19,755 nucleotides of DNA from an uncultured Eubacteriales bacterium. Its GTDB lineage: Bacteria > Bacillota > Clostridia > Christensenellales > UBA1242. Within the stretch, counting starts at the first letter, position 1. Each line of letters starts with the position of its first letter. The position numbers and the translations under genes were made by a program. Of this stretch, positions 6,956 to 14,047 are shown piece after piece. The notes below the pieces were generated by a model, which worked only from the letters and a program-made list of their open reading frames with translations, did not search any database and had not been told where the DNA came from. Location of the stretch: assembly GCA_949001935.1 (NCBI GenBank), contig CARJLX010000010.1:1-19755 (forward strand), written 5' to 3'.

Positions 6956-7579
6956 TTAAATCTCGTCTACGCTCTTGCCACGACGACGAGCGACTTCTTC
7001 TTTAGTTCTAACAGAAAGAAGTCCGTTGAGTGTTGCTTGAACGCAGTTGATTTTATTTGTAGAACCATGAATCTTAGTCACGATATTTGTAATACCTGCA
7101 AGTTCAAGAACTGAACGAGCAGCACCACCAGCAATAACTCCTGTACCTTCTTTTGCAGGAAGCATAAGAATATTTGTAGTAGAGAATTTGCCAGTTATTT
7201 CGTGAGGAATAGTTCCGTTAACCATTGAAATAGGTTGCATATTTTTCTTAGCAACAGTTGTGGCTTTTTCGATAGCCAAAGAAACTTCTTTAGCCTTACC
7301 CATACCAATTCCAACCTTGCCTTTTTTATCTCCAACAACAACTAACGCTGAGAAACGGAGTGTACGACCACCCTTAACAACCTTAGTTACACGGCGAACA
7401 GAAACAACTTTTTTGTCCATATCGCTTTCTTCGCGTCTTGGAGCTCTTTGTGATGGTTTTTTACCATCTTTATTAAAAGGTTTTCCACCTTTATTATTTC
7501 TACCCTTGCTTGCAGTTTCAGGAAGATTTTCTGCAGTCACAACAGTATCTTGAATTTTAACTTCTTCGATGTTTTCCAT
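6956..7579 (-). CDS. rpsE: 30S ribosomal protein S5 with N-terminal extension
   Basis: S5 lies where mRNA enters the 30S subunit and contributes to translation fidelity and unwinding. At 207 aa it is about 40 residues longer than usual (around 166). The extra part is at the N-terminus: residues 1-52 form a charged, low-complexity stretch with no visible domain. The double-stranded-RNA-binding-type domain starts near residue 55 (KKVVSVRRVTKVVKGGRTLR), followed by FSALVVVGDKKGKVGIGMGK and the C-terminal domain (GVIAGGAARSVLELAGI; EEVARRRGKSVDEI). The start at 7579 has GGAGGAAG upstream, and the next in-frame ATG is at residue 54, so I keep the long form. Neighbours are rplR (9 nt) and rpmD (10 nt). 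Confidence 0.97.
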   Translation of the reverse strand: MENIEEVKIQDTVVTAENLPETASKGRNNKGGKPFNKDGKKPSQRAPRREESDMDKKVVSVRRVTKVVKGGRTLRFSALVVVGDKKGKVGIGMGKAKEVSLAIEKATTVAKKNMQPISMVNGTIPHEITGKFSTTNILMLPAKEGTGVIAGGAARSVLELAGITNIVTKIHGSTNKINCVQATLNGLLSVRTKEEVARRRGKSVDEI

Positions 7580-7588
7580 AACTTCCTC

Positions 7589-7957
7589 CTAAAACTTAAG
7601 TCCAGCTTCTCTAGCGCCATCGGCGAGAGCCTGAACTCTTCCAATATAGATGTATCCGCCTCTATCAAAGACAACTTCTTTGATTTTCTTTGCAAGAGCG
7701 CGTTTACCAAGTGTTTCTCCAACAATCTTGGCTTGTTCTGTTTTGGTTTTACCTGCGATAAGTTTTACAATTTCTTTATCACGAGTTGATGCAGAAACAA
7801 TAGTATTTCCAGTAGTATCGTCAATGATTTGAGCGTAGATTTCTTTAAGAGATCTGTTAACGCTAAGACGAGGTCTTTGGCTTGTTCCAGAAACTTTATT
7901 TCTAACGCGTTTATGACGAACAACTCTTTGAGAGTTTTTATCTGTCTTGTTAATCAT
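7589..7957 (-). CDS. rplR: 50S ribosomal protein L18
   Basis: L18 binds 5S rRNA together with L5 and helps dock it on the 50S subunit. The 122-aa product is of normal length. It has the basic N-terminal tail with RHKRVRNKVSGTSQRPRLSV, the core strand KEIYAQIIDDTTGNTIVSAS and the C-terminal FDRGGYIYIGRVQALADGAR segment, which is close to invariant. The start at 7957 has GGAGGAA upstream. It is 8 nt after rplF and 9 nt before rpsE. Confidence 0.98.
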   Translation of the reverse strand: MINKTDKNSQRVVRHKRVRNKVSGTSQRPRLSVNRSLKEIYAQIIDDTTGNTIVSASTRDKEIVKLIAGKTKTEQAKIVGETLGKRALAKKIKEVVFDRGGYIYIGRVQALADGAREAGLKF

Positions 7958-7965
7958 TTTTCCTC

Positions 7966-8514
7966 CTACTTCTTGCCCTTACCAGCAGTTTTTCCGACTT
8001 TTCTAATAACAACTTGGTCGCTGTATCTAACACCATAACCATGGTATGGCTCAACAGGACGCAAATCTTTTATGTTTGATGCAAATTGACCAACTTTTTG
8101 TTTATCAATTCCTGAAACATGAATTTCTGTCACAGATGGACAAGCAACTTGTAAATCTGATGGAATTTCAAGTTCGATTGGGTGAGAGAAACCAAGGTTT
8201 AAGTTAAGCTTATTTCCACTAACACTTACCTTGTATCCTACACCTGAGATAAGAAGGATTTTCTTAAAACCTTCACTAACGCCAACAACCATGTTATGAG
8301 CAAGAGCTCTATACAAACCGTGTTTAGCACCAGAATCTGCAGTTTTCTTTGCAATTGAAAAAGAAAGTTCATTACCTTCAATCTTAACTGCAATACACTT
8401 ATCAACAACTTGACTTAAAGTACCTTTAGGTCCAGTAATTGTAAGTTTGTCACCATCGAGTGAAGCGTTAACGCCTGCAGGCATAACGATTACTTTATTA
8501 CCAATTCTTGACAT
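7966..8514 (-). CDS. rplF: 50S ribosomal protein L6
   Basis: L6 lies near the elongation-factor binding region at the base of the L7/L12 stalk. I start it at 8514 (MSRIGNKVIVMPAGV, 182 aa) because AAGGAGGG lies directly upstream and this start is conserved. The same frame stays open another 60 nt into rpsH, but that extension is only overlap. Two tandem L6 folds are visible: the first through DKLTITGPKGTLSQ, the second through SGVGYKVSVSGNKLNLNLGF. The C-terminal RPVEPYHGYGVRYSDQVVIR is typical. It is 10 nt after rpsH. Confidence 0.98.
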   Translation of the reverse strand: MSRIGNKVIVMPAGVNASLDGDKLTITGPKGTLSQVVDKCIAVKIEGNELSFSIAKKTADSGAKHGLYRALAHNMVVGVSEGFKKILLISGVGYKVSVSGNKLNLNLGFSHPIELEIPSDLQVACPSVTEIHVSGIDKQKVGQFASNIKDLRPVEPYHGYGVRYSDQVVIRKVGKTAGKGKK

Positions 8515-8524
8515 ATTACCCTCC

Positions 8525-8923
8525 TTACCATACATAAGCGAGAACTTCGCCACCAACATTAAGGTTTCTAGCAACTTTATCAGTCACGATTCCCTTATTT
8601 GTTGAAATAATAGCAATTCCAAGTCCGCTTATAACCTTTGGAAGTTTATCGCATTGAGCATAAATACGAAGACCTGGTTTAGAGATTCTCTTTAAACCTT
8701 GGATAACACTTTCGCCGTTTTCATCATATTTAAGAACAATGTAAATATTTTTGTGTGATTCTTCTTCCTTCTCTTCGTAAGAAGTGATGTAGCCTTCATC
8801 AAGAAGAATTTTTGCAATGGCTAATTTTTCTTTAGAAGCTGGAATGCTTACATCTTCGTGTTTTGCCAAGCTAGCATTACGAATTCTTGTAAGCATATCA
8901 GCAATTGGGTCTGTAGTTAACAT
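8525..8923 (-). CDS. rpsH: 30S ribosomal protein S8
   Basis: S8 binds helix 21 of 16S rRNA and is a primary assembly protein. In E. coli it also represses the spc operon by binding near rplE; I did not find that binding site here. The 132-aa product starts with TTDPIADMLTRIRNASLAKH (3-22), a typical signature. The C-terminal half has GLRIYAQCDKLPKVISGLGI and ISTNKGIVTDKVARNLNVGG, ending EVLAYVW. It is 19 nt after rpsZ with GGAGGAAT upstream, and 10 nt before rplF. Confidence 0.98.
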   Translation of the reverse strand: MLTTDPIADMLTRIRNASLAKHEDVSIPASKEKLAIAKILLDEGYITSYEEKEEESHKNIYIVLKYDENGESVIQGLKRISKPGLRIYAQCDKLPKVISGLGIAIISTNKGIVTDKVARNLNVGGEVLAYVW

Positions 8924-8942
8924 ATCTTAAAATTCCTCCTTT

Positions 8943-9128
8943 TTACCAACTTGATTTTCTTACGCCAGGGATTTCACCTTTGTTTGCAAGTTCGCGGAAG
9001 CAAACTCTGCAAATACCATACTTTCTAAGTACTGCGTGTGGACGGCCACAGATAGAGCAACGAGTGTACTCTCTTGTCTTATACTTTTGAGCCTTTTGTT
9101 GTTTTTCAATTAATGCTTTTCTAGCCAT
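8943..9128 (-). CDS. rpsZ: 30S ribosomal protein S14, type Z (zinc-binding)
   Basis: S14 is a head protein of the 30S subunit. The 61-aa length and the zinc ribbon (C24, C27, C40, C43) identify the short type Z form, not the ~89-101-aa zinc-free paralogue. It begins MARKALIEKQQKAQKYKTRE and ends IPGVRKSSW, both conserved. In organisms that carry both forms, the zinc-free one replaces this one under zinc starvation; whether this genome has the second copy cannot be seen here. It lies between rplE (11 nt) and rpsH (19 nt). Confidence 0.98.
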   Translation of the reverse strand: MARKALIEKQQKAQKYKTREYTRCSICGRPHAVLRKYGICRVCFRELANKGEIPGVRKSSW

Positions 9129-9139
9129 AATAAAACTCC

Positions 9140-9691
9140 TTATCTAGCGAAAGGCAAACCAAGTGCCTTCAAAAGTGCTTTAGCTTCTGCGTCTGTTTTT
9201 GCAGTAGTCACGAAAGTGATGTCAAAGCCTCTGATTTTTTCGACTTTTTCATATACGATTTCAGGGAAAATAAGTTGTTCCTTAATTCCCATAGAATAGT
9301 TTCCTTTTCCATCGAAAGACTTGTCAGAAATTCCTCTAAAGTCTCTCACTCTTGGAAGAGCGATTGCTGTGAGTCTATCAAAGAACTCATACATTCTATC
9401 TCCTCTCAAAGTCACCTTTGCACCAATCTTTTGACCTTCTCTCAAAGTGAAGTTAGCAATAGATTTTTTTGCAAGAGTAACAACTGGTTTTTGACCAGAA
9501 ATAACTGCAAGTTCGTCAACAGCGATGTTGAAAGATTTAGAATTACCTTTCTCAGCACCCAATCCCATATTAAGAACAATCTTAACAAGTTTTGGAACTT
9601 CGTTTGGATTTTTATAACCAAATTCAGCATTAAGTGCAGGAACAACTTCTTTTTTATATTTAGTTAAAATTCTGTTTTGTTCTTTTGCCAT
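9140..9691 (-). CDS. rplE: 50S ribosomal protein L5
   Basis: L5 binds 5S rRNA and contacts the P-site tRNA in the central protuberance. The 183-aa product has the family pattern: VKIVLNMGLGAEKGNSKSFN (36-55), SGQKPVVTLAKKSIANFTLR, GAKVTLRGDRMYEFFDRL, LPRVRDFRGISDKSFDGKGN and a C-terminal DITFVTTAKTDAEAKALLKA. It is 12 nt after rplX, with GGAGAATT upstream, and 11 nt before rpsZ. Confidence 0.98.
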   Translation of the reverse strand: MAKEQNRILTKYKKEVVPALNAEFGYKNPNEVPKLVKIVLNMGLGAEKGNSKSFNIAVDELAVISGQKPVVTLAKKSIANFTLREGQKIGAKVTLRGDRMYEFFDRLTAIALPRVRDFRGISDKSFDGKGNYSMGIKEQLIFPEIVYEKVEKIRGFDITFVTTAKTDAEAKALLKALGLPFAR

Positions 9692-9703
9692 AATTCAATT
9701 CTC

Positions 9704-10228
9704 CTAGGCTTCGCTTTTCTTAGCGGTCGACTTTTTTGGTGCAGTTTTTGCAGTTGAAGTTGCCTTCTCTGCAGTTTTTGTTGAAGATGTAGTCTTCTTT
9801 TCTACTGTTTTAGTAGTTTTTGTTGCTTTAGCTTCAGTTTTAACTTCTTCTTTTACTGTTGCTTTTGCTTCGGTAGCCTTTTTGGCTTCCTTTTTAGATG
9901 CTTTTACAAATTCTTTGTCAAGAGAAGTTCCGCACTTTTTGCAAATACGAACTTTTTTGCCATCAATTTCTTTATGACCAACTCTTGAAGGCTTGCCACA
10001 ACTTGGACAAACAACCATAACATTTGAAGCATCAATAGGAGCCACTTTAGAAATAACGCCACCTTTGTCTTGTTGACTTCTTGGCTTTTGATGTCTTTTT
10101 ACCACATTAACGCCGTCAATAGTCACGCGGTTAGTTTCACGATTAACCTCTAAAACTTTACCTTGTTTGCCCTTGTCTTTGCCAGTGATGACTAAAACAT
10201 TATCGCCTGTTTTAATTGTCATTTTCAT
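9704..10228 (-). CDS. rplX: 50S ribosomal protein L24 with long basic tail
   Basis: L24 binds the 5' end of 23S rRNA and starts 50S assembly. Residues 1-105 are standard: KOW domain (TGDNVLVITGKDKGKQGKVL, 7-26), GVNVVKRHQKP and a zinc-ribbon-like insert with C74, C77, C96 and C99. The remaining ~65 residues are a low-complexity tail made mostly of Lys, Ala, Thr and Glu, making 174 aa against about 102-105 in most bacteria. The tail has no visible domain and may be disordered. Its codons match the rest of the gene and the frame is intact. I keep the first ATG at 10228 because AGGAG lies ten bases upstream. Neighbours are rplN (19 nt) and rplE (12 nt). Confidence 0.97.
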   Translation of the reverse strand: MKMTIKTGDNVLVITGKDKGKQGKVLEVNRETNRVTIDGVNVVKRHQKPRSQQDKGGVISKVAPIDASNVMVVCPSCGKPSRVGHKEIDGKKVRICKKCGTSLDKEFVKASKKEAKKATEAKATVKEEVKTEAKATKTTKTVEKKTTSSTKTAEKATSTAKTAPKKSTAKKSEA

Positions 10229-10247
10229 AACTAATGTGCTCCTTTTG

Positions 10248-10616
10248 TTAAATTACTTCTGGTGCAAGAGAGATAATTTTCATATAACCCTTATCACGAA
10301 GTTCCCTAGCGATTGGCCCGAATACACGAGTACCTTTTGGTTGCTTTTGGTTATCAATAATAACTGCAGCATTGTCATCAAATCTAATTGATGAACCATC
10401 TTTTCTACGAATTTCTTTAACAGTTCTAACGATAACTGCCTTAACAACATCACCCTTTTTAACTGTTCCGCCAGGAGTTGCTTTCTTTACAGAAGCGACG
10501 ATAATATCGCCAATACTTCCACTCTTTCTATGAGAGCCACCAAGAACACGAATACACATAATTTCTTTTGCACCAGTGTTGTCGGCAACTTTTAATCTAG
10601 TTTGTGGTTGAACCAT
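10248..10616 (-). CDS. rplN: 50S ribosomal protein L14
   Basis: L14 lies at the subunit interface of the 50S subunit. The 122-aa length is exactly that of the family. It starts MVQPQTRLKVADNTGAKEIM and contains the signature VLGGSHRKSGSIGDIIVASV followed by KKGDVVKAVIVRTVKEIRRK, and ends with the RELRDKGYMKIISLAPEVI segment. GGAGGAAT precedes the start. It is 14 nt after rpsQ and 19 nt before rplX. Confidence 0.99.
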   Translation of the reverse strand: MVQPQTRLKVADNTGAKEIMCIRVLGGSHRKSGSIGDIIVASVKKATPGGTVKKGDVVKAVIVRTVKEIRRKDGSSIRFDDNAAVIIDNQKQPKGTRVFGPIARELRDKGYMKIISLAPEVI

Positions 10617-10630
10617 ATTACCATTCCTCC

Positions 10631-10894
10631 TTACTTCGCTCTCTCAATGATTTCAACAACGCGATAGTATTTATCCTTACTTAAAGGACGAGTTTCCATA
10701 ATGCGAACAGTATCCCCCATTCTGCATTCGTTGTTTTCATCATGAGCCTTGAATTTCTTTGATTTCTGAACGACTTTTTTATAGATTGGACTTTTTACTC
10801 TGGAAACGATTTTAACAACAACTGTTTTGTCCATTTTCCCAGCACTAACAACAACACCAACTCTTTCAAGTCTTGCATTTCTAGTTTCTTCCAT
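10631..10894 (-). CDS. rpsQ: 30S ribosomal protein S17
   Basis: S17 is a primary 16S rRNA-binding protein with an OB fold. I start it at 10894 (MEETRNARLERVGVVVSAGK, 87 aa): AGGAGG lies five bases upstream, and 87 aa is close to the usual length. The frame is open 24 nt further upstream from a TTG inside rpmC, but that is not needed. Family features include KMDKTVVVKIVSRVKSPIYK and the C-terminal GDTVRIMETRPLSKDKYYRV. The start overlaps the end of rpmC by 14 nt, so the two are probably translationally coupled. Confidence 0.97.
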   Translation of the reverse strand: MEETRNARLERVGVVVSAGKMDKTVVVKIVSRVKSPIYKKVVQKSKKFKAHDENNECRMGDTVRIMETRPLSKDKYYRVVEIIERAK

Positions 10895-11102
10895 CGTTTC
10901 CTCCTTTGCCAGCGGCAATTTCTTTTTCTCTAATCACAGTTTTAACTCTTGCGATTTCTTTCTTGCATTCGTGAATTCTCATAGGATTAGCAAGATTTCT
11001 TGTGGCATGAGAGAAACGAAGATTAAATAATTCACTATTAAGTTCTTTAAGTCTAGCGTTTAATTGTTCAACGCTGAGAGTTTTGATTTCATTAATTTTC
11101 AT
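10881..11102 (-). CDS. rpmC: 50S ribosomal protein L29
   Basis: L29 sits near the peptide exit tunnel, where it contacts trigger factor and SRP. I start it at the ATG at 11102 (73 aa), giving the usual MKINEIKTLSVEQLNARLKE. A GTG one codon earlier is possible but less likely. The product is a two-helix hairpin with ELNSELFNLRFSHATRNLAN and HECKKEIARVKTVIREKE, followed by a short Gly-rich tail. AGGTGG lies eight bases upstream. It overlaps rplP by 11 nt at its start and rpsQ by 14 nt at its end. Confidence 0.97.
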   Translation of the reverse strand: MKINEIKTLSVEQLNARLKELNSELFNLRFSHATRNLANPMRIHECKKEIARVKTVIREKEIAAGKGGNDGRN

Positions 11103-11532
11103 CACTTACACCACCTTTGTTGAAATCTTCTTTCTTAACAAATTTAACTTTGCAAGGAAGTTTGTGTCCAGCAAGACGAAGAGCTTCTTTAGCCACTTCT
11201 TCTGCAACACCTTCGATTTCGAATAAAACTCTGCCAGGTTTTACAACTGCAACCCAGAACTCTGGATTACCTTTACCAGAACCCATACGAACGCCGATAG
11301 CCTTCTTAGTTACTGGTTTATCTGGGAAGATTTTTATCCAAACTTTACCGCCACGCTTGATATATCTTGTCATAGCGATACGAGCAGCCTCTATTTGGTT
11401 AGATCTAATCCAGCAAGGTTCAGTAGCAACGATACCATAACTACCATAAGCAAGAGTGTTACCTCTTGTAGCCTTACCTGTCATTCTACCTCTAAAGACC
11501 TTTCTTCTTTTAACTCTTTTAGGCATTAACAT
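11092..11532 (-). CDS. rplP: 50S ribosomal protein L16
   Basis: L16 lies near the A site of the 50S subunit and helps position aminoacyl-tRNA. The 146-aa product starts MLMPKRVKRRKVFRGRMTGK and has the signature segments YGIVATEPCWIRSNQIEAAR, GGKVWIKIFPDKPVTKKAIG and RMGSGKGNPEFWVAVVKPGR. The start at 11532 shares one base with the rpsC stop (TAATG), with AGGAGG nine bases upstream. An in-frame ATG two codons later is less well placed. The C-terminus runs about eight residues past the usual end and overlaps rpmC by 11 nt. Confidence 0.98.
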   Translation of the reverse strand: MLMPKRVKRRKVFRGRMTGKATRGNTLAYGSYGIVATEPCWIRSNQIEAARIAMTRYIKRGGKVWIKIFPDKPVTKKAIGVRMGSGKGNPEFWVAVVKPGRVLFEIEGVAEEVAKEALRLAGHKLPCKVKFVKKEDFNKGGVSDEN

Positions 11533-12206
11533 TATTCTTGTCCTCCTTTTTGAGTAGATGACTTCTTACCGCCAAGGATTTCGCCTTTATAGATCCAAAC
11601 TTTAACGCCAATCTTACCAATAATGGTGTAAGCAGCAGTTACACCATAGTCGATGTCTGCTCTAAGAGTGTGAAGAGGAAGACTTCCTTCCATGTACTTT
11701 TCAGTCATGGCTTTTTCATTTGCTTTTGCAAGTACGCCACTAACTTGAACTTTACATCCCTTAGCACCTGCTTTCATAACTCTTTGAAGAGCTTGTTTTA
11801 AAGCACGCTTAGCAGCAACACGTTTTTCAAGTTGTTGAGCGATAGACTCAGCAACAAGTTGAGCGTCAAGATCAGGTCTTTTGATTTCCTTAACATTAAT
11901 AACAAGAAGTTTAACTGGGCGAACAATCTTAGAAACTTCTTTCTTAATTGTTTCAATTCCTGCACCCTTTTGACCAATAATCATACCAGGTTTACCAGTA
12001 AATATATTGATGATAAGTTTGCCTTCTGTTCTTTCGATAGTCACTTTAGAAATTGCACATTGTGCATAATTTTTATTAAAGAATTTACGGATCACATCGT
12101 CTTCTTTAAGGTTTGCAGCAAAAGATTTTTTGTCTGCGTACCAAGTAGCCTCCCAATCCTTATTAATTCCAACTCTAAGTCCTACTGGACTAACTTTTTG
12201 TCCCAT
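11532..12206 (-). CDS. rpsC: 30S ribosomal protein S3
   Basis: S3 lies at the mRNA entry channel and, with S4 and S5, has helicase activity. The 224-aa product starts MGQKVSPVGLRVGINKDWEA. The KH type II domain has its GxxG-like loop at IIGQKGAG (76-83), and the C-terminal domain contains ADIDYGVTAAYTIIGKIGVK and VWIYKGEIL. It starts 1 nt after the rplV stop and shares one base with rplP, so translation across rplV-rpsC-rplP is probably coupled. Confidence 0.98.
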   Translation of the reverse strand: MGQKVSPVGLRVGINKDWEATWYADKKSFAANLKEDDVIRKFFNKNYAQCAISKVTIERTEGKLIINIFTGKPGMIIGQKGAGIETIKKEVSKIVRPVKLLVINVKEIKRPDLDAQLVAESIAQQLEKRVAAKRALKQALQRVMKAGAKGCKVQVSGVLAKANEKAMTEKYMEGSLPLHTLRADIDYGVTAAYTIIGKIGVKVWIYKGEILGGKKSSTQKGGQE

Positions 12207-12207
12207 C

Positions 12208-12600
12208 TTAGCCTCCTACTTTCTCATCAAGCACAATAGTGATGTGAGCGGATTTCTTTTGAATTCTATCAACACGACCTCTTCCTCTAAAGTTAACTCT
12301 TTTGAGAAGTGGACCTTGTCCAGTATAGCACTCAGCCACAACAAGAGTATCTTTGTTCATACCTTTGTTGTTTTCTGCATTTGCAATAGCAGAGTTTAAA
12401 ACTTTAAGGGCTTCGTGAGCAGCACTATCTGGCATATTTTCGAGAATCGCAACTGACATTGTAGCATTTTTACCACGAATTTGATCAAGCACAATATTGA
12501 TCTTTGAAGGGCTCATTCTAACGAATTTAGCCTTTGCATAAGGTCTTTTATCTGCATTTGCTTTACGATTTTCTGCTTTTAATTTTATTCCTTTAGCCAT
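12208..12600 (-). CDS. rplV: 50S ribosomal protein L22
   Basis: L22 lines the peptide exit tunnel with its long beta-hairpin, a site linked to macrolide response. The 130-aa product has an extra ~20-residue basic N-terminus compared with the ~110-aa family core, which begins at about residue 22 (AKAKFVRMSPSKINIVLDQI). The hairpin region corresponds to TGQGPLLKRVNFRGRGRVDR (92-111), followed by a conserved SAHITIVLDE. It starts 12 nt after rpsS with GGAGA upstream and ends 1 nt before rpsC. Confidence 0.97.
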   Translation of the reverse strand: MAKGIKLKAENRKANADKRPYAKAKFVRMSPSKINIVLDQIRGKNATMSVAILENMPDSAAHEALKVLNSAIANAENNKGMNKDTLVVAECYTGQGPLLKRVNFRGRGRVDRIQKKSAHITIVLDEKVGG

Positions 12601-12612
12601 TTTTCTCTCCTA

Positions 12613-12891
12613 TTACTTACCTTTTGCACTTGCCGACTTTTTAGTGTGTCCCTTATATGTTCTTGTAGGAGCAAACTCACCAAGTTTGTGTCCAACCATA
12701 TCTGCTGTGCAATAAACAGGGACATGTTTTTTGCCGTTGTGAACGGCGAATGTAAATCCAACGAAGTCAGGATAGATAGTTGATGATCTTGACCAAGTTT
12801 TGATTGGTTTTTTAACGCCTGAAGCAAGCATCTCATTAACCTTTTTTACAAGGCTTGGATGAACATAAGGCTTTTTAATTTCTTTACTCAT
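12613..12891 (-). CDS. rpsS: 30S ribosomal protein S19
   Basis: S19 forms a pair with S13 in the 30S head and contacts 50S bridges. The 92-aa product has the usual length. Signature segments are IKTWSRSSTIYPDFVGFTFA (30-49), HNGKKHVPVYCTADMVGHKL and GEFAPTRTYKGHTKK. The C-terminal tail is basic. It is 10 nt after rplB with GGAGAGAA upstream and 12 nt before rplV. Confidence 0.98.
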   Translation of the reverse strand: MSKEIKKPYVHPSLVKKVNEMLASGVKKPIKTWSRSSTIYPDFVGFTFAVHNGKKHVPVYCTADMVGHKLGEFAPTRTYKGHTKKSASAKGK

Positions 12892-12901
12892 ACTTTCTCT
12901 C

Positions 12902-13729
12902 CTAATTTACTCTCTTAACCATCAAGCGGTTAGATTTGTTTTTCTTCTTTCTAGTCTTGTATCCAAGAGCAGGTTTACCCCATGGAGTTACTGGTGAAGC
13001 CATACCAACTGGAGACTTACCTTCACCACCACCATGCTTGTGGTCATTAGGGTTCATAGCCACACCACGAACGGCTGGGCGAACACCCATATGTCTTTTT
13101 CTTCCTGCCTTACCAAGAGAAACAAGTTCATGGTCAAGATTTCCAACAGTACCGATTGTTGCTCGGCATGTAAGAAGAACTTTTCTCATTTCGCCAGAAG
13201 GAAGTCTAAGTGTAGCATATTTGCCTTCCTTAGCCATAAGTTGAACAACTGAACCAGCTGAACGAGCAAGTTGACCACCTTTTTTTGGTTCAAGTTCAAT
13301 ATTGTGAACTAAAGTACCAACAGGAATGTTGCCAAGTGGAAGATTGTTTCCGACTTTTATTTCTACATTTTCACCACTCATAACTACATCACCATCAGTG
13401 AGTCCTTGAGGAGCAATAATGTATCTCTTTTCGCCATCTGCGTATGAAAGCAAAGCGATATAAGCAGTTCTGTTAGGGTCATATTCAATTCCAATAACAG
13501 TTGCTGGAACACCGTCTTTGTTTCTCTTGAAATCAATTACACGGTATTTTTGTCTGTTTCCACCACCTTGGTGACGAACAGTAATTCTGCCTTGAGCATT
13601 TCTTCCTGCATTTTTATCTTTCTTTTCAAGAAGAGATTTCTCAGGAGTTTTCTTTGTTATTTCTTCGTAGGAAGAGGTTGTATAAAATCTTCTTCCAGCA
13701 GAAGTAGGATTATGTTGTTTAATAGCCAT
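12902..13729 (-). CDS. rplB: 50S ribosomal protein L2
   Basis: L2 is a core 50S protein needed for subunit association and peptidyl-transferase centre integrity. The 275-aa product has the usual length. It contains GRITVRHQGGGNRQKYRVID (48-67) and, near the C-terminus, AVRGVAMNPNDHKHGGGEGK, whose second His matches the conserved H229 of E. coli. The tail PALGYKTRKKKNKSNRLMVK is typical. It is 15 nt after rplW with GGAGGGG upstream and 10 nt before rpsS. Confidence 0.99.
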   Translation of the reverse strand: MAIKQHNPTSAGRRFYTTSSYEEITKKTPEKSLLEKKDKNAGRNAQGRITVRHQGGGNRQKYRVIDFKRNKDGVPATVIGIEYDPNRTAYIALLSYADGEKRYIIAPQGLTDGDVVMSGENVEIKVGNNLPLGNIPVGTLVHNIELEPKKGGQLARSAGSVVQLMAKEGKYATLRLPSGEMRKVLLTCRATIGTVGNLDHELVSLGKAGRKRHMGVRPAVRGVAMNPNDHKHGGGEGKSPVGMASPVTPWGKPALGYKTRKKKNKSNRLMVKRVN

Positions 13730-13744
13730 TTTCAGCCCCTCCTA

Positions 13745-14047
13745 TTAAGATAAGCTATCGAAGAACGCGATTGTCTTTGATTCTTTAGTAAGAGTGACGA
13801 TTGCTTTTTTGTAATCAGAAGTCTTACCTTCGGTTCTTCCAGCTTTAGTGTTTTGATATTTTTTGTGACCTTTAACAACTACTGTGTTAACTTTTTCAAC
13901 TTTAACGTCAAAAAGTTGTTCAACAGCACGTTTAATGTCAACTTTAGTTGCCTTCTTGTCTACAACGAAGGCATAAACTTTGTTTGCAATACCTGCATAA
14001 CTCTTCTCAGTGAGAAGTGGTTTTTTAATAATTTCATGTGCTTCCAT
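13745..14047 (-). CDS. rplW: 50S ribosomal protein L23
   Basis: L23 sits at the exit-tunnel rim and docks trigger factor and SRP. The 100-aa product has the typical start, with IIKKPLLTEKSYAGIANKVY (5-24), the core FVVDKKATKVDIKRAVEQLF, and the extended loop VNTVVVKGHKKYQNTKAGRT, which enters the tunnel in known structures. Its start shares one base with the rplD stop, so translation is probably coupled. rplB follows after 15 nt. Confidence 0.98.
   Translation of the reverse strand: MEAHEIIKKPLLTEKSYAGIANKVYAFVVDKKATKVDIKRAVEQLFDVKVEKVNTVVVKGHKKYQNTKAGRTEGKTSDYKKAIVTLTKESKTIAFFDSLS

Noticed and set aside
8515..8574. Longer N-terminus of L6 overlapping rpsH
   Set aside because: The conserved MSRIGNK start at 8514 has its own AAGGAGGG; upstream codons belong to the rpsH 3' end in another frame.
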